Below are positions 42,201 through 54,383 of a stretch of 64,000 bases of DNA, one piece after another; the first letter of the stretch is position 1; the number at the start of each line of letters is the position of its first letter. Position numbers and translations under genes: made by a program. The notes below the pieces were generated by a model. The model searched no databases. It saw nothing but the letters and a program-made list of their open reading frames with translations, and had not been told where the DNA came from. The stretch comes from Liquidambar formosana (lineage: Eukaryota > Streptophyta > Magnoliopsida > Saxifragales > Altingiaceae): NCBI GenBank assembly GCA_039720395.1, contig CM077828.1, forward strand, positions 31,244,069-31,308,068, written 5' to 3'.

Positions 42201-44694
42201 GGGTTTGAAGGGAAACGGGGCGGGTTTGGTCCGAGATTATAAATTTCAGCGGGTACGGGGCGGGTTAAATAGGGATGAAGCTCACAATGCGTAAACCGGT
42301 ATGAGTAGCCGAGTAGTATCGAGCCCATTTGAGGCTCTCCACATTTATTGGGCTTTCTTTCGTTTTTCATTGTGCTGGTGGACGGGGTTTCTTGTTCCTC
42401 GGACCTTTTTCTTTCTTTGGAGTATAATTGGAACGTTCAAATACCTAACATATCCTAATCTTACTACATACTTTACCTTCTGTCACCACGAGACAAGCTT
42501 CAATGACTTTATTGAACCTTTTGCTTAGTTATGATCATTTCTAATCCATTTTTTACTTAATTTCTTCGGAGTTAAATTCATCTATGTTAGTATCGTTTAT
42601 TCTCTTAAGTCTTGTTGATACTGTCCAAAAAATCTTACTTTTTTCCCAAAGATTATCCCATGTCCAAATTAGAAGCGTCCATGATGCTATCATCAAATCC
42701 CCTACCATGCCACCACTAATGTTACTCATTAATATGAAGCAACTCGTCTTCTTCGGAATTTTGATCTAAAATTGCGAACTCAAAGAACATTTGGCTTGGA
42801 TTTTGATGCACGATGAGTCGATGACCAAGACGTTGGTCCATGGAGTTCTCTCTCTCTTCCTATATTGTTAATATCTAAAGGCTTCAAGTGTATAAGGGCT
42901 TAGCCTAACATTTAACTCATGGCACTAGGACTGTGGTCCATATATGGAGTCTATGTCTACGAAACCTTATTGCATCTTTACCCATTGAAGTCACTTCAAT
43001 CCAGTGGTTATTATTTATTTATTTATTTATTTTTAAAATCATCAATAGTGGTATATTTTTCATTATTTACAATCAAATTAGAAAAGATTTTTATTTAAAA
43101 TCTTCATAAGTTTGAAAGGAGTATTGCGGAAATAAATCAAAGCCAGGAATTAATGAATCACAAGAATATGGAAATGAATCAAAAGAATATGGAAATGAAT
43201 CAAATAAGAGAATATCAACTAAGTAGATTGAGAGAATATCATGGGATGGAGAAAAGTCAAAAAAGATATTGAATTTATTTCTTATGTAATTCCATTATTA
43301 TTTAGTTCCACATTATTTGTTATTGTTTTCTATATAATTTCATTGATGGGTTGGTTGCAATCTTTCTTTTTCCTTTTTCTTTTTTGTCAAACGATAAGGG
43401 AACACACACACACCCACACGAAGTTGAAACCAAAACCTTCCACAAATAAACCCCACACCCCCATTGGTTGCAATTAATTAAGCTATTATGAATGAAATTC
43501 AGTTCTTCTATATATATTTTTGTTCCAAACAAAAGGACTCTATCAAGAATTTAAAGTGGAATTTATATACAAGGAAGATAAAATAATTAATGTACCTAGC
43601 AAAAGTTCTCAAGTTTGACTCCTCTAAAAGGACCGATTGTCATTTGGATTTTTTAGACATTAATTGATATAATTTAGACAATCACTTATTGAGTAATGCT
43701 ACATTATTTAAATATTTTGTTCAAATCCTCTTACTTAATTAGGAAAAAGAAAATCAACAATTAAACTAACTAATCAAATTAAAAAAACAACCATTTGGTT
43801 ATGATTTTTAAAAGATATTTTTTGCTTTTGAAAGCAAAAAGTTATAAAAGTAACATTTGGTTATAATTTTTAATAAGTATTTTTTAATAAGTAGAAAGCA
43901 ATTAGAAGCAAAATTTTACTTTTAATCAGGAGCAAATAAAACTTGCTTTTAAAAGCAAAATTTATAATTTCTCTCACCCGATTTAATCGTTTGACTTCAC
44001 AGCTTTCTCCAATCATATGAGAGGGGCGACAACATTAGTCATATTCCAACAACTTCTATCATACTTGTTTTTGCTTTTGTAATAAAAAAGTAAAAACAAA
44101 AATAAATTTTGTCAAACGTGTTTATAGTTTTATTATTTCTATTTAATTGCAAAAAGCTAAAAAGGTAAAAAAAATGACTTTCTTTACTTATAAAAAGATT
44201 TTTTAAAGAAGGCAACTAAACGGTACTAAATAGCCTTCCGATACAAAGAATGCAAATTGAACACAAAATTTAAATAATTTTACATTTCCCCAACTCAAAC
44301 TTCATTCGTATTTCATAATATTAATTCAAACCGAATTAATGTTGGAATAGCTCAAAGAAGAAGACATCTGTAATCGGTAGGACCACAATTCTGACTTTGT
44401 GGCCTCCCCTCCCCACGAGGGTCAGAGCTTCGACTCGAACCTTTATCACATGAAAACTGGAATTATAAATTCTGCATGGTTCAAAACATTTGAAACATGT
44501 AAATTTCAAATCAAAAAGGTCAAACCCGCAGGCCACAGGACCACTCGTCCTTCCATTATTACTTACGGACACGTTCCTTTCTCCAATCTACTTTTCGTGT
44601 ACGGCAGACCCATCACTACTAATACACCCTCTCTGGCTCCAATCCTTCTCTTATCTCTAGTCTCCACCACTTTACCAGCTCGAACACTATTTCA
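42201..44694. other. Intergenic
   Basis: No gene is supported. About 43790-44230 has paired TTTGGTTATGATTTTTAA-type and TTTAAAGAAGGCAACTAAA-type ends and internal AAAGCAAAA repeats, suggesting a hAT- or Tourist-like MITE whose borders I could not fix. An open frame from 44399 overlaps the ligase start in another frame and is a shadow. Confidence 0.4.
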
Positions 44695-47600
44695 ATGGCG
44701 GAGACAAATCTCAGCCCTTCAATCAATCCCAGCAACGGCTTCTGCTCGGAGACAAGAACTTTCCACAGCCTCCGTCCACCGGTCCCACTTCCGCCGCCCG
44801 CCCAACCCCTCTCTCTCATCGACTACACGCTTTCTCTTCTTCACTCCACCGCCACTCCTCTGCAATCCACCGCCGTCCTCATCGATTCCGCCACCGAACG
44901 CCGCCTCTCCTACTCCGAATTCCTCCGCCAAGTTCATTCCCTCTCTTTTTCTCTCCAATCGTCGACGCCTCTCTCCAAAGGCCACACAGCCTTCATTCTC
45001 TGCCCTCCCTCCCTCCACGTCCCTGTTTTGTATTTCTCTCTCTTGTCCCTCGGTGTTACCGTTTCTCCGTCCAACCCACTGAGTTCCGACTCCGAAATCG
45101 CTCACCAGGTTCGACTCACTAAACCCGTCATCGCCTTCGCCACTTCCTCCACGGCTCACAAAATCCCCCATCTTCCGCTCGGAACCATCCTCATTGACTC
45201 GCCCGAGTTCCTCTCCATGATTACATCTCCAAAACACAATAATAACAACAACAGGATTGTTAACCGGAGTCGAGGTGAATCAGTCTGACTCGGCGGCGAT
45301 TCTCTACTCGTCTGGTACGACAGGGCGAGTCAAGGGCGTTTTACTGACTCACCGGAATCTGATTGCGTTGATCGCCGGATTTTACCATATCCGGCCGCCG
45401 AAGGCGGAGGGTGCGCCGCATCCGGTGTCGCTATTCACGCTGCCGATGTTTCACGTGTTTGGGTTCTTTATGCTCGTGAGGGCAGTTGCGGTGGGGGAGA
45501 CATTGGTGTTGATGGAGAAGTTCGATTTTGAAAAGATGTTGAGGGCAGTGGAGAAGTACCGGGTGACGTACATGCCGGTGTCGCCGCCGCTTGTGGTGGC
45601 GCTGGCGAAGTCGGAGGTGGCTGGGAAGTACGATCTCAGTTCGCTCGAGTATCTTGGATGCGGGGGTGCGCCGCTCGGAAAGGAAGTTTCCGAGCGATTC
45701 GCTGCGAGGTTCCCCAATGTGGACATAGGACAGGTATAAAGTTTTCGAAAGACTTTCAAAAATCCTACACCCCAATTGGGATGAGACATGAGACCCAAAA
45801 GTCTTGCGTTTTTCTGTATTTCAAAATGGCAAAATTTTGATTGCAATGCTTGCAAAACTACCTGGTATTGGGGTTCTACCCAATACTTGTTTTTGTCTTT
45901 AAAAAAAAAAAAAAAAAATGACAAAAGAAGAACAAAAATGAAAAAGGAGAGGACCCTAATCGAGCAAGCAAAACCGTATATTAAATTACTTAAATTAGCA
46001 TCCTGGCAGTTGATTAGTGGTTTGGATTATTATTTTATTTTTTATTTTTATGGGTTTTTGGGCTATGAACAAAAAAAACTCGTATACCATCATTTTTTTA
46101 ATAATTAGTGACATTTATAATAGTTTCTTAACAATTATAATTATTTTTATTTTTAAAATTTCTTTTTTATTTTTTTTTTTCATTCAATAGTATTAAACAA
46201 TGAGCATTAGCGATATAAAGTGGATAGTGGGCCTTATCTGTTTTGAGAGGATTATTCGGGTCGAAGGTAAAAAAAATGAAAAATAAAAAATCACTAATCC
46301 AATACAACAGTGTTGTGGGGTGGGGGAATTGAAATATTGGTTCATGTCTTTTTGTTGTTCATGGGCCACCAGTTTAGTTTTCTATTAAGTTAATTGACAT
46401 AGTTTCCCTCTTTAAAATTATGCTTGACAGCAGGATTAATTAGACAGTTTTTTTATAGGTAGGATATCTACATCTTTACAAACTATATAATTATTATTAT
46501 TATTATTTTATTTTATGGTTTTTTTTTTCCGGATAAAGTAGGGTGATCCACATGCATTTTCACGTGTGCAATGCATTAACTAGGTTTAGGTCCCATGATA
46601 CAGAATTATCCTGCGTCTTACTGTTCCTATGTGCTATTCAACGCGTTAGCACAATCATAATAATCTCTGAGAACTTGTGTTGAGAATTGGGTTGCATTTT
46701 TATTGAAGGAATTTTGGTTTGATCCTATCACTTCAAAAATGATCACTATCTGTTTCTTCAGTGATATTAATCACTTCATACTTTGCAGGAGTTCTGATTC
46801 TGTAAACTGAATTTCCCGTACGTTGCATGTTATATGATCCTAAAATGCCTAGAACACCAATAAAGATTGGGTAGCAATCAGCTGGTTACCAAAAACTTTA
46901 ATAAGCCCAAAGTGAACTTCTCAAATTTCAAAAATATAATATGCTAATTTGTCATGCTTACATAGTAATTCTTGAGTGGGCTTTTCCAAAATTTTGGTAA
47001 CAAGCTTGTTACGTACACCATCAGTGCTCTAGATGGAATGAAAAGGTACTATTACAGTGCCTGGATAATGAACATGCAATTTCTTGTGTGTCTTATTGCA
47101 TAATGCAGATGGAAGACTGTCAGTTGATTAAACATTTTTGACAACCTTGTTAACCATGCCAGTTTGTATGTAAATTAACTCTCTTCTTCTACTTAGGGAT
47201 ATGGTTTGACAGAAACTGGTGGAGGAGCAGCAAGGCACATAGGTCAAGATGAGTGCAAGCATTATGGATCTGTTGGCCGCCTAGCTGAGAACATGGAAGC
47301 CAGAATTGTTGATCCTGTAACTGGAGAGGCCTTACCTCCTGGCCAAAAAGGAGAGTTGTGGTTGCGAGGACCAACTGTCATGAAAGGTGATGAATTGTTC
47401 ACTTTTTATGTTTGTCTGACAATATACTGTTAGCATTCTAATAGTTTGGGATAGATGGCCACAGAGCGCTTGGTGGCTGCCATTATGGAGCCTCAATGCA
47501 CTATATAGAAGGACATTCCCAACTTTTGCTGTGATTCTGAAGCACATTAAATATAAAATTTCCTCATTTTCTATGTAGGCCTTTTTGCTTATAATTCATC

Positions 47601-47729
47601 AGCCTTTTCTTTGCCCAACTCCCTTTTCCTGGTGTTTTCCATCGCCTAGCCTTGGATAGCTCCTCTTTTGTAGTATTACTTTATTTTATCATCCAATCCT
47701 TATCAATTTTTTTCGGGTTCAACTACTAT

Positions 47730-47766
<37 letters not shown>

Positions 47767-49715
47767 TAAAGTTCCCATGACGATGCATTTTTGTTTGATG
47801 AGCAGAATGATGGTGTAATTGCAGGTTATGTAGGAGATGATGAGGCAACTGCTGCAACCTTAGATTCAGAGGGCTGGTTAAAGACCGGTGATCTTTGTTA
47901 TTTTGATTCTGATGGATTCCTTTACATTGTTGATAGGTTAAAAGAATTGATAAAGTACAAGGCATATCAGGTGATTAACTCTGGACTCTTTAGTTGAGTC
48001 TTGTAACAACATATGGTTATGGAATTATGGCTGTCATCAACTCATCATTTCACTGCCTTTGAATTGTGTCACCTCATGAAGTCTGTAATATATTGCAGGT
48101 TCCCCCAGCTGAATTGGAACATTTACTTCAATCCCATCCGGACATTGCTGATGTTGCTGTGATCCCGTATGTTTCTTCTATTGTTGTCTTTTATCTATGT
48201 GCATCAAATTATATTTGTGTATTCCAATATATGTATTAGTGTCATTCTGGCAACTACCAACAGCTAAGCACACACTTGCAAACATTAGGAGATCTTCCAT
48301 TTAGGGTCCGTTTGATGGGGACCTTTATAGCACTTAAAAAACCTTTATGAAACCAGTGGTACACCGTCCTTGGTATATATTAAACAGGAATCTGAGAACT
48401 GGGCCATATAATCAATCTTATAATCAAATAGGACTTTCTATATTCTTCCAACTTGTTATTTTATCCTTCTTTGTGTTTTCATTTGTGTTTCTTTGGTCTC
48501 CTGTGAAGTTTGGGTGTGGTTTCTTCCAGTACCTCTTGTAATGTGTTTTCAAATTTTTTTTCATGACTCCAGTCATGCTGTTGAATATTTGGATAATTGG
48601 TTATAGTTAAATTACAAAAAGAATGATATTGAGGATTATGAATAGTATTTTTACTCTCCTTGACTGGATCTCTCATCTTGCGTTGACTCGTGACAACGTA
48701 TCAGAAGCTTTCATTTAGAAGACGCAAGGGATTTTATAAGAAGATTGAATACAGGGTGATGCTGGAAATAACATTTTTTGCTACAGTTTAAACTAGACTA
48801 AAAAGAAATGTATTGAGGTAGTTGCAATTTGATTTAAAAATTTGAGGCCTATTGGTTGTGGTGCTAATAGTATGCAGCACTTTAATTCATTGTTCCTAAA
48901 GTGAATTATCCTGTCTCTATATTGTTATTTTATTTATCTTTTTGTTCCTGATGTGTACCAGATGGTCCAGATCCTAATATCCATTTTGTTATTTGAAAGC
49001 AGGTACCCTGATGAAGAAGCAGGGCAGATTCCCATGGCCTATGTAGTGAGAAAACCTGGAAGCAATATCACTGAGGCTCAAGTCATGGATTTCATAGCAA
49101 AACAGGTAGGCTTATTTTATTTGTCTTTCTTCTTTCTAGATGCAGACCCAATGAAATTGAACACGACACATGCTAGAGATAAGGTGCAGGCCTACCTTTC
49201 TGGGCTATTCAGCTAATTTCTTACCTCTACTCAGACCATCTGGTAGAATTGAACTATCTGTTACTTGGCATATAGATTTGAGCCTTTTCCAACAACATTG
49301 ATATCATCATATCATCCTTGTTCCCCCATTTCATTTCCCCTTTAAATGAAAGGAACATAAAGTTGTTACCCCTTGAAGAATTGAGGAATAATGCTTTCAT
49401 GTCAACTGACAATCTCGGAATCATAATTATTTTGTTAAATAAATTACATATCTCTTTTGGGAGGATGTGAATATCCTTGTCCTCCATACCTGTTAGTTTC
49501 TTTTCGTGTCATGTCATAACCCGGTTTTACCATCAGATGCAAGATCATAGGCCTTCTTACACTAGTGATGGGCACATGTCTTCTTGCAGGTTGCACCATA
49601 CAAGAAGATTCGACGTGTTGCTTTTATCAACTCCATTCCAAAATCTCCCGCAGGAAAGATTTTAAGGAGGGAACTGGTAAATCATGCTTTGTCTGGTGTT
49701 TCTTCTAGATTATGA
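44695..49715 (+). CDS. 4-coumarate--CoA ligase-like protein, peroxisomal (ANL superfamily), one 1-bp insertion in exon 1
   Basis: Exons: 44695-45733, 47197-47386, 47825-47970, 48099-48166, 49003-49105, 49590-49715. After removing one base these sum to 1671 bp (556 residues) with all phases consistent. Motifs in order: AMP-binding P-loop [38 protein letters not shown] at the start of exon 2, [35 protein letters not shown] hinge, and the C-terminal PSPAGKIL-type [11 protein letters not shown] with the catalytic Lys. It ends SRL, a PTS1 peroxisome signal. Members activate fatty-acid or phenylpropanoid carboxylates (e.g. jasmonate precursors) as CoA esters in peroxisomes; the closest type appears to be 4CL-like 9, substrate unproven. 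The frame opened at 44695 stops at 45285, while the domain continues one frame over from about 45257. The shift lies between 45230 and 45290, next to an AAT/AAC run. Confidence 0.9.
45900..47196. other. First intron of the 4CL-like gene, upper part
   Basis: AT-rich, 1.46 kb overall, no embedded gene. A (TA)n tract lies in the next intron at 47733-47762. Confidence 0.6.
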
Positions 49716-51640
49716 TCCATTTCTCTACTCCAACGACAAGGGGCCTTCCTAAGAGTGATAAACACATGCATTCAAAGATTTCAACATTCTTCGTTTTCTT
49801 TGGCATCTATCAAGACAAGCCTGGAAATTACTGCTGGTAGGTTCCTATTACAGCGTCTATCATCACAATTTTGGAAATCACTGCTGGCAAATACTGATAT
49901 GGTTGTCTTGAGTTTCCTCGCTTCAGGTCCTAAGGTGTACCATAGCATAGCACAGCTATTTCATTTGTTTTGGAAGTACTCTTCTGTAGGGTAATATATG
50001 GACTAATTGTAATGTTTCCAACACTTGGCGGCTTAATCTAGTTGATTTGTTTCCAAAGAAATCATTCAGTAGTCTAAAGAAACTGTCTGTTATTATGCAA
50101 GAATTGACATAATTTTCTCGTTTTGAGCGTTTGGAGTCTGATTGTAGGTCAGGATTCAGGGTTTACTTGATAGCTACCGCAATTGATTAATATAGCTGAA
50201 AATTTTAGTTGTTCATTCGACAGAATTGAACACAAATCATCCAGTTCCATAATAGTCACAAGACTAAGACTCACAACTTATCACTAGACTGAGACCACTG
50301 TGATCCACAGTCCCATGATTCATTGATTTACAGCTAAGATGAATAATAATTTTGTAGACAAGACCACACTCAACTCTCACTTTCTAACACCACCAAGGCT
50401 CTTAGGAAAAAACAGGTAAAACGTCTCCATCGATCAACACTTTGCAACCGACTTCTTTGCCAATTGAGTGGCCTTAAGTTTGAAGCGGTCGGAAAAATCA
50501 AAAAGGAGTTTTGAAAAAACCTTGATTTAAGTTGGATATTGGAAGTAGTGTAAATGGAAAAATTGAAAAGTAGAGAAGTCAAGAGAGAGAGAGGTTTGTT
50601 CATTTAGGATAGTTTAAGAAACTAGGAACTGATTTTAGGATTAATCATGATCACAGGAAATTGAAATAGGTTTTTTTTTTTTACTAATGAATGAGAGTCA
50701 CCTGGAAATTTTATTTATTTATTTTTTGGGTTAAGTGGCCATTGAATTAGAACCAAGTCATTGTAAGTGCTACTTACCTAGGTATTATTATAATAAAAAT
50801 AAAATTATTTTGAACTTTACCAACATGATATAACCATGGCTTCAGAGTGGTGGAATTAGAATGAATGAGAGAGTATAATGAATTAGTGTTGATTATTACA
50901 AAAAAGGCTCGAGAGGACTAGTAGTCATCTGATTCGAAAACTCACAATCCTTATTAATAAAAAATATCATATTTATGGATGAAGTGGCTTTTAATATTTG
51001 ATTCACTCCATATTTACAATCATGACGTAAATGGAAGAAACTCTAACCCGAACATGAGTTTTGCAAAATGTAAGTCACTCAAAAAATTATTGAGAAATGA
51101 ATATAAATTTGTGTCTGCATGACCGCACCATTTTTATATAATAATTGTCGATATCTCTATATAATATGTTAAGGTGTCTACAATTTTACCCAAATTTGTT
51201 TGTCCAACTGACATAAAAATTGCCACATCAACTCATTATGAATGGTTATTTTTTCAATGAGATTTTTAATTAATCGGCCCAACTACACGTCAATTGAATG
51301 AGTAAATTTAATCAAATAGGTTCTACAACATTAGTCTCTTTCTCTGTAGGACACAAAACCACCACATATACTCAAACAAATAGTGCTTTCAGTGAAGGTC
51401 ACTTTCAAACTTCCCCTTCTTAAAGTGTTGTCTAATTGTAATTTTCATCAAGATTATAAAGCCGGACAGTCCACAAAGGTGCATCCACGAGGATGGTCTG
51501 ACCTCACTATTGAAAAGATACAAACCTAACTGTCATAACTAACATTTGTATCATAAGATGCAACCCCATTTTCTACATGCTTGATAGTTGCTCAACAGCA
51601 CCCTTCCCCCTTCTGATATTCTTCTTCGCCAAAGCTTCCT
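49716..51640. other. 3' flank of the 4CL-like gene and intergenic DNA
   Basis: The 3' UTR probably runs to about 50000. Beyond it no gene or defined repeat is evident; a 77-codon minus frame at 50370-50603 has no recognisable features. Confidence 0.4.
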
Positions 51641-51643
51641 TTA

Positions 51644-51846
51644 GGCTCTATTTGGTTTGTGGATTTTATTCAAAAAAATAAAATAAAATATAAAGATATT
51701 TGGTTGCAATGGAAAATTAGAAGAAAAAAAAGAAATTGAATAATTTTGGCTTGATATGATTTTATCTTTTTTTTCATTTTCTTTCCTCCTCATTTTTTTT
51801 CCTTTCCTTTTTTTTTCTTGGTAGAATCCATGAACCAAATAGAGGG
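51644..51846. mobile_element. Tourist-like MITE, 203 bp
   Basis: Ends GGCTCTATTTGGTTTGTGGA and, reverse complemented, CCCTCTATTTGGTTCATGGA. Flanked by TTA on both sides (51641-51643 and 51847-51849), the PIF/Harbinger-type 3-bp duplication. No coding. Confidence 0.7.
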
Positions 51847-51862
51847 TTAGGGGTGTTATCTC

Positions 51863-52432
51863 CAGGGCCGATTCTGAGTTATTTGGGGCCCTAAACCAAC
51901 TCTTAAAATGGGGCCCTCTTCTTTCTATACGTATTCCAAAAAGAAAAAAAAAATTCCTACTACCAAGTACCAACATAAAGTTTGTTTGTATATAAAATTA
52001 CTAAAATTTGCTTTTATAAATTAAAATGACAGGAGATGATTACAAAAACTTATAAAAATAGAATACATAATTGAGCAAAATCCACTTTTACAACACAAAA
52101 AAAAAAAAAAAAAAACAAACAAACAAACAAATGCCAAATAAAATCTAAAGCTATAATACCAAAAAAAATGAATCAATTATAACAAAGTGTCATTTAAACA
52201 TTACTCTTCTTGCATTGTTTTTTGGTTTTTCACTTTTTCTTTGGGCTGGAATTGGGCTGACCTAATTGGTAAAATAGGGTCCTTTTAAAAAAAAAAAACA
52301 ATAAAAAAGCTTTTGGGTTGATTCTTAGGCTATTATAACTAATAAAGGGGGAAGCAAATGGGGTCTTTTTTTTAGCCCAAATTATGGGGCCCGAAGTGGC
52401 CGCCTGCTCGCTTAGGGTCAAAACCGGCCCTG
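51863..52432. mobile_element. hAT-like non-autonomous element with CAGGGCCG termini
   Basis: 570 bp. The left end CAGGGCCGATTCTGA pairs with the reverse complement of the right end, CAGGGCCGGTTTTGA. Internal TTGGGGCCCTAAACC and ATGGGGCCCGAAG motifs are typical of a widespread plant element of this type. The flanks do not give an exact 8-bp duplication, so the insertion is old or slightly rearranged. Confidence 0.65.
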
Positions 52433-54200
52433 TTACTTATCTCTCAATTGGACAAGGCATTGGTGCCTTCTAGGTCAACATTAGCTCTTTAAAACCTAAC
52501 CTAACCTAACCCTGAGCCAAACAGGTATATAATTTGAACCCATTAACTTTTAGTCCAACAATACTTATGCGAGTTATCTTAGACTTCAGGATTTAGGGTA
52601 ATATGATTGACGCAAACCCATCCTATTACCAACCCTATTATCACTTGACGGAAAAGTAATCCGTTGAAACTTTATCCTGATGTTAATTGAGTCATCCTTT
52701 TCTTGCCAATCTTAATCCTGTTTGGCGGAAAAGTAGTCCATTGAAACTCTAACCCTATGCAAAGCCATCATTTTTTTCGCTTTAAACCTTCCCAGTATGT
52801 TTTTCTATTTATTTTTAATAGGTAAAATTTAAGAACTTGGGAAAATTACAAGTTTGAAAAGAACCTAAAGATATCTTTATTTTGGTTGGTTCGAAATCTC
52901 AACCTTTTAATCTAAGGTGACTTGGGATTTGGGAAGCCGTGTATGCACCAACTAAGCTACAAGTCACCCACTTCGGCCGGAATTTCTTGCACAAATAGTT
53001 AAATTTTCGTAATTGATTGCCATGTTTATCGAATCTTTTTCGTCTTCCTCTCTTTTGCTTCTTTTGAATACCAACCCTTCCACACTCTCTGTAGGTAGTC
53101 AACCCAAGCATTGTTTTTTTTTTTTTTTTTTTTTTGGGAGCTGGGTTTGGGTTTGCATTTGAAACTAAATTTTTCTTTCTCAATTGGGCTTTTTTGGGAA
53201 TTATCAAAACTAGATCAAGCTTTATTATCTATATAAAATTAAAATATTTTAGTGGGGAACTAGCTCACCAAACAATATTAAAATCAAAACCGAGCAGACT
53301 CGAATTCCCCTTGCCTTAGAAAGAATACTCTTAATGGTACCTTAGTTCTTCATAGGTGTTGAACGGCTAACCTCTAACTTGTGAAATTTTTATGTTTTCC
53401 ATACAGCTCCTCTTGCTTCTCTTCTCTGGTTCAAACCATGTAGCTCATTTTGGAGATTATTGTGGGACTTCTTTCTACCCATTTCTGTTTACTCATTCCA
53501 TATTCAATTCAACTACTCGTCTACACTTTCAAGCTCTATTATGTGTTTGATGGCAAACTACTTATCTTCTCTACCCAAAACAGGGGAAAAAAACAAGAAG
53601 AGAAAAAGAGTTATTATATTATAAGCATTATCTTTTATCAGACCGTCCACATCCCATAATTGATGTTCCAATTTTATCGGATGTCTTCGAAGAAACCTAT
53701 GATTCGCACTCTCATTCATAAAGAAATTAGCACACAGAAAGTGAATCCCTTTGATTCTCCCCCCACTGGCAATCAATATAAATTACTACTAATGTCCTAG
53801 TAAATGACTACTGACTTAACTAAAAACGATTAATAACTGTAATTATTTTTTCCTAACCCGACCAATCTAGAATCATCCTTTTTTTTTTTCTTTTTTTTTT
53901 TGGGCTCTCTGTGTTGTTTGAGAAATGAACACCCCGCTTGACCCTGTTGATGCACAAAATGTAATTTGTAAAACATAGAAGACATTTGAACTCACTCTCT
54001 CTCTCTCTCTCAAATCTCAGTAGGTTGGTGGCCTGGTGGGTGTATGCTCATATTCAACACTATTCTCTCTTCTCTGTCTCTTTGTTCCTCTCTTTCTCTC
54101 TCTCTGAAGTAACATTTCCTTTTGCTGGGCACACACACCCCACTCCCCAACTACGACAGATACACTGAGTCACTGACTGTAATTTGTAAACATTGATTTC

Positions 54201-54260
<60 letters not shown>

Positions 54261-54383
54261 GAATATAATATATAATCATGTTTGTAGGTATGTATGTATG
54301 TCGGTTCGAGACTTGAGACATAACTAATATAACGGAGATCTGAACTCTCCCGGTCTCTCTCTCTCTCTATATATGTATTTATC
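52433..54383. other. Intergenic; 5' region of the DUF3537 gene at its right end
   Basis: 52860-52970 on the minus strand resembles a tRNA-derived SINE (GTAGCTTAGTTGG and GAGATTTCGAACC). Close to the gene are CT-rich microsatellites (53994-54009, 54205-54239) followed by (TA)n (54239-54260), and a second CT run at 54354-54368 just before the ATG. These are probably the core promoter and 5' UTR. Confidence 0.5.

Noticed and set aside
44399..45082. 227-codon open frame overlapping the 4CL-like start
   Set aside because: It lies in a different frame from the ligase, is Ser/Pro-rich from GC-rich codons, and has no domain; a shadow of the real exon.
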